Source: an uncultured Polaribacter sp. (GTDB lineage: Bacteria > Bacteroidota > Bacteroidia > Flavobacteriales > Flavobacteriaceae). Taken from it: a stretch of DNA of 29,586 bases. Positions 1 to 8,973 of this stretch are shown piece after piece. Within the stretch, counting starts at the first letter, position 1. Each line of letters starts with the position of its first letter. Below the pieces are notes generated by a model that made no database searches, had not been told where the DNA came from, and saw nothing but the letters and a program-made list of their open reading frames with translations. Both the position numbers and the translations under genes were made by a program. Where the stretch lies: contig CALHCK010000040.1 in the NCBI GenBank assembly GCA_937936695.1, positions 1-29,586 on the forward strand, read 5' to 3'.

Positions 1-40
1 GATAGTAGTAGTTAGTTTTTATACTAAGTTTGGTTAGACG

Positions 41-74
41 AAAAGGCTTTAAACAATATGTTTAAGGCCTTTTT
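41..74 (+). terminator. Intrinsic terminator of a gene upstream of the window
   Basis: A 15-bp stem (41-55 with 59-73, one U:G pair) closes a 3-nt loop and runs into T residues. A-rich and T-rich flanks could make it bidirectional. No gene inside the window precedes it, so it presumably ends a plus-strand gene lying to the left. Confidence 0.7.
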
Positions 75-1080
75 CAATTTTTAAAAATACTATGACATCA
101 AATAAAAAAATCAATGTCCTTTTTTATAGTGATACTTTTAAGAGTCCAAAAGGATTGGTATTTTATGATAAAATAAGATAATGAATTTAATGTCATAATA
201 GTAGAATTATTGAAATCAGAAAATAAGTTTCAAATAGATATAGAGAAGAATATGATTTAAGTTTAAATGTTGTATGTATTTTTAAATAAAAGTTTTAGTT
301 AGTTGTAGTTGTTTTTCAAAGAAAAAATACTTTATATAGAAACCAATAATTAAAAACACTAAGAAAAGAATTAAGAAATATAATAATTAAAGTTGATATC
401 TTAAAAAATAAGCAATACGTATCTTTTACAAAATAGAGCGTTAAGGTGTCAATTTATCTTAAGAAATAAAGTTACTGTATATTATTAAAAAATATTTTAA
501 TCACTTTGAGAGTGTCTGTAATTTTTGTTATTAATGATTTGAAAAATGTTTAGTAGTTTTTTTGATCGAAAAAGTTGCCTAAAAAAAGATTTAATTTTTT
601 TGAGACTACTAAAGAAATGTATGAAAACTATTGTGTTAAAAAGACTAGAATTAAAGCTTCTGAAATATAATAATTTTTATGTTATTAAATTAATTAATGT
701 GTTTAAAAGAGCGTTTTAAAACGGAAACTAGTAATAAAATAGATTTAGCCCATGTGCATCCAATAATAAATAAAATACTAAATGAAGGGCTTTGATAATG
801 TACAAGTAGTCGAGTAAATGTATTTCTTAGATTACTTACATAAGAATTAATGAGAACTGGAGTTAACTAATATGTACTATAGGTTTAGTATAAACAAAAG
901 TAATAAATTAGATTTTAAGTAAAGATATTACAAATTAAAATATCATTTTAAAGCTTGTTGTATATTTAGAAACAAAAGTAGAGTAAGAGTGCCTTTGTTT
1001 TTCATTTTGATAGAAGTAAGTATTGTATTTATCTTTTTTAATCATAAAAAAATCTTGTAGTAGTATAATAATTTATTTTA
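75..1080. other. About 1 kb with no intact gene
   Basis: This stretch is very AT-rich and no long reading frame survives on either strand. Short in-frame fragments occur, such as 92-181 on the plus strand (29 codons starting MTSNKKINVLFY) and 697-870 (listed separately), each ended by stops. No tRNA, insertion-sequence ends, array or recognised riboswitch was seen. It may be a decayed gene or genes, or a long intergenic spacer. Confidence 0.5.
697..870 (+). pseudogene. Possible decayed gene fragment
   Basis: One plus-strand frame beginning at ATG 697 reads for 32 codons (including KERFKTETSNKIDLAHVHP) to TGA at 793. After a second stop the same frame continues with protein-like text (SSRVNVFLRLL, then ELMRTGVN) broken by another stop at 841 and ending at 868. 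Keeping a single frame across three stops with plausible residue composition suggests a gene lost by point mutation. I do not recognise the family, and chance cannot be ruled out over 58 codons. Confidence 0.25.
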
Positions 1081-1087
1081 AACATAA

Positions 1088-1123
1088 AAAAACCGATAAT
1101 TGCATTTGTAATTATCGGTTTTT
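1088..1123 (-). terminator. ppc terminator
   Basis: A perfect 14-bp stem (1088-1101 with 1110-1123) closes an 8-nt loop. Read on the minus strand it follows the ppc stop codon by about 20 nt and ends in a T-rich tail. Confidence 0.85.
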
Positions 1124-1145
1124 AAAAGTATAATGTATAATTCTT

Positions 1146-3725
1146 TTAAGCAGAGTTTCTACTTGCGTTAATATTACCAAATAAAGAACGCATTACCATT
1201 TTTTCGTACACTTCTACTTCCGCTTCATTTCCTTCTGTGCTTTGAAGTTCTTGAATTTTTCTTAAAGCATATTGCTGTATCGTTAAAAGTGGCTGAACAA
1301 TATGTTCACGCATTTCTATAGAGGCTTTTCCAACAGGGAAATTCTCCATTAATACTTTATGTCCGGTAAGTTTTAAAAGCAATCTCTTAGTAGTTTCGTA
1401 TTCAGCATAAATTAATTTCCAAAACTCACCAAATTCTGCATCGTCTGCCATGTAAGCAGTTAATCCAAAGAAAGATTTTGTTAAACTCATCATACTGTTT
1501 TCTAACAATGTTCTAAAAAAGTCAGACGAATTATAGAAGTCAACTATTTCATCAAATCTACCTGCATCTTCATACTTTTTTAAAGCCGTACCAACTCCAA
1601 AGAATCCAGGTACATTTTGTTTTAACTGACTCCAGCTACCTACAAAAGGAATGGCTCTTAAAGCAGAAAAATCTAATTTAGATGAGCTAGAACGCTTACT
1701 AGGTCTACTACCAATGTTTGTTTTTGCATAGTATTTTAACGTACTCATTTTTTCTAAATACGATAAGAATTTAGGATGATTTTTAAAGTCTACATAAGTT
1801 TGGTAACTTGTAGCAGCCATATCATTCATTAATTCTCTATGCTTGTCATTTAATTGGTCTTTATTAAAAACTTCGTTTTTAATACCAGAACTTAATAATT
1901 GTTCTAGGTTGTACTGAGAAGATTCTAAAGTACCAAAGTTAGAGCTAATTGTTTGTCCTTGTATTGTTAACTGAATTTCTTTATCTTCAATAGTTGGTCC
2001 TAAAGAAGCATAAAATTGGTGTGTTTTTCCTCCTCCACGAGCAGGTGGTCCACCACGTCCGTCAAAGAAAATAACTTCAATATCAAACTCTCTAGAAACT
2101 TTTGTTAAAGCTTCTTTAGCTTTAAAAATACCCCAGTTAGCCATTAAGTATCCACCATCTTTTGTTCCATCAGAAAAACCTAACATAATTGTTTGTTTGT
2201 CTTTTCTTTTAGATAAATGATGTCTGTATATTTTGTTAGAATATAAAGTACGCATAACCTCATCTGCGTTTATTAAGTCTTCTACAGTTTCAAAAAGCGG
2301 AATAACGTCTACTGTTAATTCGTTTTCGAAACCACATAAGTTTAACATAGCAAATGTTTCCATAACATTTAACGCAGTTTGGTTGTTACTAATAATGTAA
2401 CGGTTAGCACCACGTTCTCCGTTTCTTTGTTGAATGGTTTTTAAAGCGTAAATAGACTCTATTGTTTTTACAGAAACTTCGTCTGTTAAAATATTTGGGT
2501 CTATGTTTCCTTTTATTGTAGATAAAATTTCAACTTGCTCTTCTTCTGATAAACTTAAATAGTTTGCAGGGAACGTTTTATCTCCATTGCTTTGTAAGTC
2601 TTTTACAATTTGAGTAAATGCTTGGTGATGTACTCTACTATCTTGTCTAATATCTAAAGTAGCAAAGTGGAAACCAAAAATTCTAACTTTGTTTATAAAA
2701 TCGTTTAACTCTTCAACAAATAAAGATTGATGCTTTTCTACAATAATTTCTCTTGCTGCATACAACTCTTCTAAAAGAATTTTTTGAGAGAAATTTACTT
2801 TAGAGTAACTTCTAACTACGTGTTTGTATAATCTTTTTTCTATACGATTTAAAATATCTTGTACACCGTCAAAAGTAAAACGTCTTTTTAAGCGTCTAAT
2901 ATCTCTGTAGTAGTTTCTTAGTATAGTTTGACGAAGTCTTTCTGCAACATCTAATGTAATTTGTGTAGTTACAAATGGGTTACCATCTCTATCTCCCCCT
3001 GGCCAAAAACCAAGATCTATAATTTCATTATCTATTGGTTTACCGTCGTATATATGTTGTTGTACGTAGTTGTATATTTTTGGTACAGAGTGATAAAATA
3101 CATGCTCTAAATACCAAATTAAACTCACCGCCTCATCAAAAGGAGTTGGTTTTTCTTTTTTGTAAAAAGGAGTTTTACCTAATTGAGCTAACAATTTTTT
3201 TATTAATAATAAATCGTCATTTTGTATTGCTTTATCTAAATCTGTAATAATTCCTAAAACAGATCCTGGGTAAAATTGTGTAGGGTGTGCAGTTAAAACA
3301 ATTCTAACTTTAAAGTCTTCTAAATAAGCCTTTAGTTGATCTTTTTTATTGCTTAAAGTTGCAGATTCTTTAGAGCTTCTTAAAGTTCCAAATCCGTCCA
3401 TGTTATTTACTACAGGGAAAGCAGCATCTTCAATAGCATCAAACAATACTACTTGACGCTCTATGTATTGGATGAATTTAAAAAGTAAATCTGATTTTTC
3501 TTTATCAGAAGGATTTTCTTGATATTTTTTAAAAAAATGCTCAATAATTTGTGTAGGGTTTTTTTCTAATTCAAAACCTTTGTCACAAACTTTGTGTAGT
3601 AGGGGTAATAAAACTCCAGTATCATCTATCGTATCAAATGGCAAAGTAGTAAAAATACTATTGTAAATTTGATACTTAGAAAGTACGTTTTCATTAAACC
3701 TTTCTAGCTTAGGTAAGTTATTCAT
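1146..3725 (-). CDS. ppc: Phosphoenolpyruvate carboxylase
   Basis: This enzyme adds bicarbonate to PEP to give oxaloacetate, replenishing the TCA cycle in the cytoplasm. The 859-aa product has the family signatures in order: TAHPTQ with the catalytic His (about residues 145-150), GGDRDGNP (243-250), the glycine/arginine loop DGRGGPPARGGG (about 555-566), and the GSRPSKR to LRAIPFVGSW segment towards the C-terminus. Length is close to the E. coli enzyme (883 aa). The C-terminus ends RNSA, where many homologues end RNTG. The frame stays open 16 codons further upstream, but that extension is hydrophobic and unlike the family, so the start MNNLPKLERF at 3725 is preferred. It appears monocistronic with its own terminator. 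Confidence 0.97.
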   Translation of the reverse strand: MNNLPKLERFNENVLSKYQIYNSIFTTLPFDTIDDTGVLLPLLHKVCDKGFELEKNPTQIIEHFFKKYQENPSDKEKSDLLFKFIQYIERQVVLFDAIEDAAFPVVNNMDGFGTLRSSKESATLSNKKDQLKAYLEDFKVRIVLTAHPTQFYPGSVLGIITDLDKAIQNDDLLLIKKLLAQLGKTPFYKKEKPTPFDEAVSLIWYLEHVFYHSVPKIYNYVQQHIYDGKPIDNEIIDLGFWPGGDRDGNPFVTTQITLDVAERLRQTILRNYYRDIRRLKRRFTFDGVQDILNRIEKRLYKHVVRSYSKVNFSQKILLEELYAAREIIVEKHQSLFVEELNDFINKVRIFGFHFATLDIRQDSRVHHQAFTQIVKDLQSNGDKTFPANYLSLSEEEQVEILSTIKGNIDPNILTDEVSVKTIESIYALKTIQQRNGERGANRYIISNNQTALNVMETFAMLNLCGFENELTVDVIPLFETVEDLINADEVMRTLYSNKIYRHHLSKRKDKQTIMLGFSDGTKDGGYLMANWGIFKAKEALTKVSREFDIEVIFFDGRGGPPARGGGKTHQFYASLGPTIEDKEIQLTIQGQTISSNFGTLESSQYNLEQLLSSGIKNEVFNKDQLNDKHRELMNDMAATSYQTYVDFKNHPKFLSYLEKMSTLKYYAKTNIGSRPSKRSSSSKLDFSALRAIPFVGSWSQLKQNVPGFFGVGTALKKYEDAGRFDEIVDFYNSSDFFRTLLENSMMSLTKSFFGLTAYMADDAEFGEFWKLIYAEYETTKRLLLKLTGHKVLMENFPVGKASIEMREHIVQPLLTIQQYALRKIQELQSTEGNEAEVEVYEKMVMRSLFGNINASRNSA

Positions 3726-3904
3726 TTTATTACGATTTTTTATCGGAATAAAGTTACAAAAAAGCAAAAACATAGATGCTGATTTTATAGCAATAATAAT
3801 CCATTTGCCTTATGGTAAATTTAAAAATAGAATGTTTTTTTTACGGTATTTGTATTTTTTAGATTTTAGATATTTGACAACAGTTATGAGAAGTAGTTTG
3901 TTTT
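3726..3904. other. Spacer between tilS and ppc
   Basis: The 179 bp should hold the ppc promoter, since ppc reads leftwards from 3725. No clear TAnnTTTG box was found. A weak 7-bp hairpin lies near 3803-3820 without a T tail, so no convincing terminator for tilS is visible either. Confidence 0.3.
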
Positions 3905-5233
3905 TTATTTAAAAGTTATTTGAAGTACCGATTTTGTATTCTTATCTATTAAAAAACGGTTGTCTTGTCTATGGCTAATTATCCAAATAATTTCATTATC
4001 AGCATTACATAATAACCATGTGTTTTGCTTTTCTATTAAAGATAATTTTTCGTCTTTAAAATACTTACTTAGCTTCTTTTTACCTCTCATCCCTTTAGGG
4101 AAAAAAGCATCACCATTTTGCCACTTTCTTAATTTTAGAGGATAGGATATTAGTTGTTTGTTAACGTAAATAGTGTTCTTGTTTTTAATTCCTTCGTTTG
4201 TTACTTCCTTAAAATATAAAGTAATTGGAGTTGTAATTGTATGTGTTTCTTCAAGAATTTCTATTTCTTCTATCGTATTTTGTGTATTTTCTTTTGTTGA
4301 TAGAAATAAAAAATGTCTGTCTTTTAAAAGTTTATGAGTTTTAGAAAAAACTTGCTTTCCAGATTGGGCATGCAGTAAATTGTAAACATCATTCCATTCT
4401 GTAAAATTATAATCTTTAAGTAGTTGGTATAGGTAGGCTTTTGTATTACTTAGTTTTTGTAACTCTTTAATATCTATTTTAAATAAATTAATATTTGGAT
4501 TATTACTAATTTTAGAGACCACCTTTTTTGAAATTTCGGTAATTCTATCATTTACAATATGTGCTGCTTCTTGTAAATGCTCAGAAGTTTTAGTAAAACT
4601 ATCTAGTAAGTTTGGGTTTATTTCTTTTAATATTGGAGTAACTTTATGTCTTATTTTATTACGAATATATTTTGTAGATGCATTACTAATATCTTCTCTC
4701 CAAGTAATATTATTTTCTTTAGCAAAATGAGTGATTTCTTCTCTAGAAAATGTTAAAAGAGGACGAACAATATTGCCATTTACCACAGGGATGCCTGTAA
4801 GGCCTTTTAAACCAGAGCCACGAGTAAGATTAATTAAAAAGGTTTCTAAATTATCATCTGCATGATGCGCAGTTAAAATATAATCGAAATTATTTTCTTT
4901 TACCAATTTATTAAACCAAGTGTAACGTAAATTTCTAGCGGCTATTTGGGTAGATTGTTTGTTGATTTTTGAATACTCTAAAGTGTTAAAGCTAGTGGTG
5001 TAAACAGTTGTATTTAAGTTTTTACCTAATTCTCTTACAAAAGCTTCATCCAAATCACTTTCTTTATCTCTTAAATTAAAGTTACAATGGGCTAAAGAAA
5101 TATTAAAATAAAGTTTAGAGAGTAAGTGAGTTAGTACTACAGAATCTATTCCTCCAGAAATGGCTATTAGTATTTTTTTTCCTTGTAAAAAAGGAAGGTT
5201 GGTATTTATGTGATTCGATAGTTTTTGTAACAT
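3905..5233 (-). CDS. tilS: tRNA(Ile)-lysidine synthase
   Basis: TilS uses ATP and lysine to convert C34 of the CAU-anticodon tRNA-Ile to lysidine, so that it reads AUA; the enzyme is essential in most bacteria. The N-terminal PP-loop ATPase motif SGGIDS is at residues 26-31, and the downstream motif TAHHADDN at 121-128 is followed by TRGSGLKGLTGI. The C-terminal substrate-binding domain is recognisable (LRKWQNGDAF, then KKLSKYFKDEK, roughly 367-395). At 442 aa it has the usual full-length form. It is the last gene of a minus-strand group with the small gene at 5260 and pabB, 26 bp downstream of the former. Confidence 0.96.
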   Translation of the reverse strand: MLQKLSNHINTNLPFLQGKKILIAISGGIDSVVLTHLLSKLYFNISLAHCNFNLRDKESDLDEAFVRELGKNLNTTVYTTSFNTLEYSKINKQSTQIAARNLRYTWFNKLVKENNFDYILTAHHADDNLETFLINLTRGSGLKGLTGIPVVNGNIVRPLLTFSREEITHFAKENNITWREDISNASTKYIRNKIRHKVTPILKEINPNLLDSFTKTSEHLQEAAHIVNDRITEISKKVVSKISNNPNINLFKIDIKELQKLSNTKAYLYQLLKDYNFTEWNDVYNLLHAQSGKQVFSKTHKLLKDRHFLFLSTKENTQNTIEEIEILEETHTITTPITLYFKEVTNEGIKNKNTIYVNKQLISYPLKLRKWQNGDAFFPKGMRGKKKLSKYFKDEKLSLIEKQNTWLLCNADNEIIWIISHRQDNRFLIDKNTKSVLQITFK

Positions 5234-5259
5234 TTATAGTTTAAAGTATAGCACTAGAT

Positions 5260-5502
5260 TTATTGTGAGTTTTGTTTTGTTAACCAAATTCTTATTTCTT
5301 TTCTAAGAGCTACTTCTGGTTTTGCAAGCGGTATGGTTTTACCAAATTGCTTACTTCTATTAAACTTAGAAAAGGTGATTTTTAATTTTTTCCATTCTTT
5401 AGGGTATAATTTTAAAAATGTATTAAACATATTTTGTTCATTAGGCTTTTCGTTTAAATTTTCTAATGTTTTAGCAAAAAGTGCTTCTTGGTTTGTTATC
5501 AT
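5260..5502 (-). CDS. Small conserved-looking protein of unknown function
   Basis: An 80-aa basic, soluble protein with no signal peptide or membrane segment. The mid-portion KLYPKEWKKLKITFSKFNRS is lysine-rich and amphipathic, and the C-terminus is mostly charged. I do not recognise the family. The gene is likely real because its start codon lies only 2 nt past the pabB stop codon, the next gene tilS follows after 26 bp, and codon use matches its neighbours. Translational coupling to pabB is plausible. No function can be inferred beyond this fixed position in the operon. Confidence 0.7.
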   Translation of the reverse strand: MITNQEALFAKTLENLNEKPNEQNMFNTFLKLYPKEWKKLKITFSKFNRSKQFGKTIPLAKPEVALRKEIRIWLTKQNSQ

Positions 5503-5504
5503 TT

Positions 5505-6812
5505 TTAAAATTTATGGGTGTTTAATAAAACATATTTCATGGCTTTTGCTTTTAATAAGCATTCTTCATATTCTTTTTCTGGAGTAGATTTTGATGTAAT
5601 TGCTCCTCCAACAGAGTAAGAAACATATTTATTTTCTTTGTTGTATAAAATACTTCTAATAATAACATTAAAATCAAAATTATTATCAGGTGTAAAGTAG
5701 CCAATTGTACCAGAATATAAACCGCGTTTGGTTTCTTCTAAATTCTCAATAATTTTCATGGCAGATACTTTAGGGGCACCAGTCATGCTTCCCATTGGAA
5801 ATGTGTCTTTAATAACATCTACAGGATGAATATTTTCTTTAATCTCAGACACTACAGTAGAAATCATTTGATGTACTTGTTTAAAAGAATATACTTTACA
5901 CAATTCTTCTACTTTAACACTTCCTTTTTTTGCGGTTTTAGATAAATCGTTTCTAACCAAATCTACAATCATTACGTTTTCTGCACGTTCTTTTTCGTCT
6001 CGGGTTAAATTTGTAGCTAATTGCGCATCATCAATTTTACTTACTAATCTTTTTGCGGTTCCTTTTATAGGTTGAGAAATTATTTTATAACCTTCTTTTC
6101 TAATGTATCTTTCTGGTGATGCACATAAGGCATATTGTTGATCAATTTTTAAGAAAGATGCAAAAGGAGGCTCAGAAATTTCATTTAAGTGATTGTAAAT
6201 TTCAACAGGATTTATTGTTGTGTTTTCAGCATAAAATTCCTGACAAAAATTAGCTTCATAAATATCGCCTCTATTTATATGATGTAAAACTTTATTTACT
6301 TTTTGTTGGTATTGCTCTTTATGTATTCTAAGTTTTATTTTTAGATTATTATTTATTGCACTTTCTTTAGGTGATTTAAAATTTAGAATAGTATTAAAAT
6401 CAGTATCAATTTCATCGTCTATCATTGCTAAATAAAGAAACTCGATAGTGTTTTCTTTTACAAAAATTAATTTTTTTGGTTGAAAGAAAAATAAATCAGC
6501 AAAGTTTAAACCATCAAAATTAGAAGAAGTTAAATTTTCTACGTCATTTTTAACATCGTACGTAATGTATCCAAAAATATAATCTTTAGTTATAGATTGA
6601 TATTCTTTAAGTTTATCAAAAGCATTGTAGTAATCTGTTTTTATAGATGTAAAATCATCTGCGGCAAGTGCACAATTAAAACTAGAATATTGTTGTTTGT
6701 AGTTATTAGAGTCTAGCCAAATGACTGTTTCAAATTGCTGAGACCAAGACAATAAATTGTTTTTAAAATCAATAATATTATCAACAGAAAAAGTACGAAT
6801 TGTTCTTTGCAT
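5505..6812 (-). CDS. pabB: Aminodeoxychorismate synthase component I
   Basis: PabB converts chorismate and ammonia to 4-amino-4-deoxychorismate, the precursor of p-aminobenzoate for folate. The 435-aa product carries the chorismate-binding fold: PIKGT (248-252), with the lysine typical of PabB where TrpE has alanine, then RDEKERAENVMIVDLVRNDL, GSMTGAPK (341-348) and YSVGGAIT. The lysine at 250 is the main reason for calling PabB rather than anthranilate synthase. The N-terminal half is divergent. The glutaminase subunit PabA is not in the window. The gene leads the operon pabB / unknown / tilS. Confidence 0.9.
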   Translation of the reverse strand: MQRTIRTFSVDNIIDFKNNLLSWSQQFETVIWLDSNNYKQQYSSFNCALAADDFTSIKTDYYNAFDKLKEYQSITKDYIFGYITYDVKNDVENLTSSNFDGLNFADLFFFQPKKLIFVKENTIEFLYLAMIDDEIDTDFNTILNFKSPKESAINNNLKIKLRIHKEQYQQKVNKVLHHINRGDIYEANFCQEFYAENTTINPVEIYNHLNEISEPPFASFLKIDQQYALCASPERYIRKEGYKIISQPIKGTAKRLVSKIDDAQLATNLTRDEKERAENVMIVDLVRNDLSKTAKKGSVKVEELCKVYSFKQVHQMISTVVSEIKENIHPVDVIKDTFPMGSMTGAPKVSAMKIIENLEETKRGLYSGTIGYFTPDNNFDFNVIIRSILYNKENKYVSYSVGGAITSKSTPEKEYEECLLKAKAMKYVLLNTHKF

Positions 6813-6820
6813 ATTTTAAT

Positions 6821-6828
6821 CAAAAATA
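6821..6828 (-). promoter_or_regulatory. Candidate -7 box for pabB
   Basis: The minus strand reads TATTTTTG, matching the Bacteroidota -7 consensus TAnnTTTG, and ends only 8 nt before the pabB ATG. If used, the transcript would be nearly leaderless. No TTG was found at the expected -33 spacing. Confidence 0.4.
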
Positions 6829-6916
6829 CAAATCTTATTCATTAAAAAGGATATTTTTAATAGGTATTACAGTTTATAAAAATTGTAGTTTTTTATAATT
6901 TAATCAAGCATAAAAA

Positions 6917-6945
6917 AAACCTCTTAGTTTGTGGCTAAGAGGTTT
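6917..6945 (-). terminator. lpd terminator
   Basis: An 11-bp perfect stem (6917-6927 with 6935-6945) closes a 7-nt loop. On the minus strand it lies 23 bp after the lpd stop codon and is followed by eight T residues. Confidence 0.88.
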
Positions 6946-6968
6946 CTGAAAAATTTTAAAAATAAAAT

Positions 6969-8369
6969 TTAAGCATTTAAAGGTTTACCATCCCATGCTG
7001 CTTTAGCTGCTTCTTTAACAGCTTCTGAGTAGGTTGAGTGCCCATGACAAATTCTTGCTAGGTCTTCTGCAGAAGCTCTAAACTCCATAGCAACAGCAGC
7101 CTCCATTATTAAGTCTGCAACTCTAGCACCTACCATATGAACTCCTAAAACTTCATCAGTATTTTTGTCTGCTAATACTTTTACAAAACCATCAATATCT
7201 CCACTTGCACGAGATCTACCTAAAGCTCTCATAGAAAACTTACCAGATTTGTAATCAATTTTACTATCTTTTAATTCTTGCTCTGTTTTACCAACAGCAG
7301 CAACTTCTGGCCATGTATATACAATACCAGGTATTAAATTATAATCTATATGAGGTTTTTCACCTGCTAAGTATTCAGCAACTACTACACCTTCTTCTTC
7401 TGCTTTGTGTGCTAACATTGCACCTTTAACAACATCTCCAATAGCATATATGTTAGAAACATTAGTTTGTAAATGATCGTTAACAGCAACCTGTCCGCGC
7501 TCATTTACTTCTACACCAATTTTTTCTAAGCCTAAACCTTCTGTATAAGCTTTTCTACCAACAGCAACTAAACAGTAATCTCCGTTAAAAATAACTTCTT
7601 CTCCTTTTTTGTTATTAGCTTTTACAATAACTTCATCTCCGTTTCTTTCAACAGCAGTAACTCCGTGACTAGTAGCAAATTTAATGCCCTGTTTCTTTAA
7701 AACTTTTTGTAATTCTTTAGAAACATCAGCATCCATAGTAGGTGTAATTTTTGCAGCGTATTCTACAACTGTTACATTTGCACCTAATCTTTTATATACA
7801 GAACCTAGCTCTAAACCAATAACACCACCACCAATAACTATTAAGTGTTTAGGTACTTCTTTTAATTTTAAAGCTTCTGTAGATGTAATAACACGTTCTT
7901 TATCAATAGAAATAAATGGTAAAGAAGATGGTTTAGAACCTGTTGCAATAACAACATTAGTACCTTCAATTATCTCAGAAGAACCATCGTTTTTTGTGAT
8001 TTTAACATGCGTAGCGTCTTCAAAAGAACCTAAACCTTCAAAAACATCAATATTGTTTTTGTCCATTAAGTATTTTATACCACCAGTAGTAGTTTCTACA
8101 ACTTTAGCTTTTCTGTCTACCATTTTACCAAAATCAAAAGAAGGTTTTTCAACAGAAATTCCATGCTCTTCAAAATGATTTACAGCATCATAATAATGAT
8201 GAGAAGAATCTAATAAAGCCTTAGAAGGTATGCATCCAACGTTTAAACAAGTACCACCTAATGTAGCGTATTTTTCTATAATTGCTACTTTTTTGCCTAA
8301 TTGAGAAGCCCTTACAGCAGAAATATATCCACCAGGACCAGAACCAATTACAATAATATCGTATTTCAT
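6969..8369 (-). CDS. lpdA: Dihydrolipoyl dehydrogenase
   Basis: This is the FAD-dependent E3 component of the 2-oxoacid dehydrogenase and glycine cleavage complexes; it reoxidises dihydrolipoamide with NAD. The 466-aa product shows the FAD-binding GSGPGG (9-14), the redox disulfide in GGTCLNVGC (Cys41 and Cys46), the NAD-binding GGGVIGLELG, the second FAD motif AIGDVV, and the C-terminal HGHSTYSEA with the His-Glu catalytic pair. The frame is open 22 codons upstream, but the core beta strand begins right at MKYDIIVIG, so the start at 8369 is chosen. It is not next to genes for E1 or E2, so it may serve several complexes. Confidence 0.96.
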   Translation of the reverse strand: MKYDIIVIGSGPGGYISAVRASQLGKKVAIIEKYATLGGTCLNVGCIPSKALLDSSHHYYDAVNHFEEHGISVEKPSFDFGKMVDRKAKVVETTTGGIKYLMDKNNIDVFEGLGSFEDATHVKITKNDGSSEIIEGTNVVIATGSKPSSLPFISIDKERVITSTEALKLKEVPKHLIVIGGGVIGLELGSVYKRLGANVTVVEYAAKITPTMDADVSKELQKVLKKQGIKFATSHGVTAVERNGDEVIVKANNKKGEEVIFNGDYCLVAVGRKAYTEGLGLEKIGVEVNERGQVAVNDHLQTNVSNIYAIGDVVKGAMLAHKAEEEGVVVAEYLAGEKPHIDYNLIPGIVYTWPEVAAVGKTEQELKDSKIDYKSGKFSMRALGRSRASGDIDGFVKVLADKNTDEVLGVHMVGARVADLIMEAAVAMEFRASAEDLARICHGHSTYSEAVKEAAKAAWDGKPLNA

Positions 8370-8422
8370 GAGTATTTTTGCGTATTTTGTAACCTTTCGG
8401 TTTTGTTTTTGAAAATAATTTA

Positions 8423-8430
8423 CAAAAATA
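8423..8430 (-). promoter_or_regulatory. Candidate -7 box for lpd
   Basis: The minus strand reads TATTTTTG, a match to TAnnTTTG, 53 nt before the chosen ATG. It lies inside the upstream open extension of the frame, which supports the shorter start. No -33 TTG at ideal spacing was seen. Confidence 0.4.
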
Positions 8431-8499
8431 AACATATTAATGAAAAGTAAAGTTAGAATTTATTAGTTTTACAGCATAAAATGCATTAAAAATTTAAAA

Positions 8500-8973
8500 A
8501 TGAAGCTTGTAAATAAAATATTCATAATTTTTCTAATTTTAGTTGTCATCTCTCAATTTATTGGTCCTGATAAAAATGATGGAGATATTGCTACTGTAGC
8601 AGAATTTTTAAAAGAAACAAAACCACCAGAAAACGTACAAAAAATATTAGAAACTACTTGTTTCGATTGTCATTCTAATCATACAAATTACCCTTGGTAT
8701 AACAATATTACACCTTTAAATTATTGGTTAAACCACCATATAGAAGAAGGTAAAGAACATCTTAATTTTTCTGAGTGGAATACATATTCTTTAAAGAAAA
8801 AAGATCATAAAATAGATGAGTTGTATGAAGAAGTAGAAGAAGGTGAAATGCCTTTAAAATCATATACTTGGACGCATAAAGAAGCTAATTTAACTCAAGA
8901 TCAAATACAAGCTGTTGTAACTTGGGGTAAAAAAGTACGTGCGGGTTATAAACAACAAATGAGTGCGCAGTAA
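8500..8973 (+). CDS. Haem-binding (Haem_bd) domain protein
   Basis: A 157-aa protein with an N-terminal hydrophobic segment (about residues 5-22) that looks like an uncleaved anchor or signal sequence, placing the rest in the periplasm. CFDCH at 54-58 is a c-type haem attachment site CxxCH, followed by the SNHTNYPWYNNITPLNYWL stretch characteristic of Haem_bd family proteins. A methionine in GEMPLKSY could be the distal haem ligand. Its partner in electron transfer is unknown. A near-consensus -7 box, TAGTTTTA, lies at 8464-8471. The stop codon directly abuts the start of the following glycosyltransferase, suggesting one transcript, though the two functions have no obvious link. Confidence 0.85.
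   Translation: MKLVNKIFIIFLILVVISQFIGPDKNDGDIATVAEFLKETKPPENVQKILETTCFDCHSNHTNYPWYNNITPLNYWLNHHIEEGKEHLNFSEWNTYSLKKKDHKIDELYEEVEEGEMPLKSYTWTHKEANLTQDQIQAVVTWGKKVRAGYKQQMSAQ

Noticed and set aside
75..1080. Mobile element or CRISPR array in the gene-free stretch
   Set aside because: No terminal inverted repeats, transposase fragments or regularly spaced repeats were seen.
3726..3773. A 16-codon N-terminal extension of ppc
   Set aside because: The extension is hydrophobic and unlike PEP carboxylase N-termini; MNNLPKLERF at 3725 is the natural start.
3803..3820. Terminator hairpin for tilS
   Set aside because: A 7-bp stem with a wobble and no T tail; too weak to support.
7684..8178. A 164-codon frame antisense to lpd
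   Set aside because: It mirrors the codon pattern of a well-supported gene; the product has no recognisable domain.
8370..8435. A 22-codon N-terminal extension of lpd
   Set aside because: The FAD-binding strand begins at MKYDIIVIG, and a candidate -7 box lies inside the extension.
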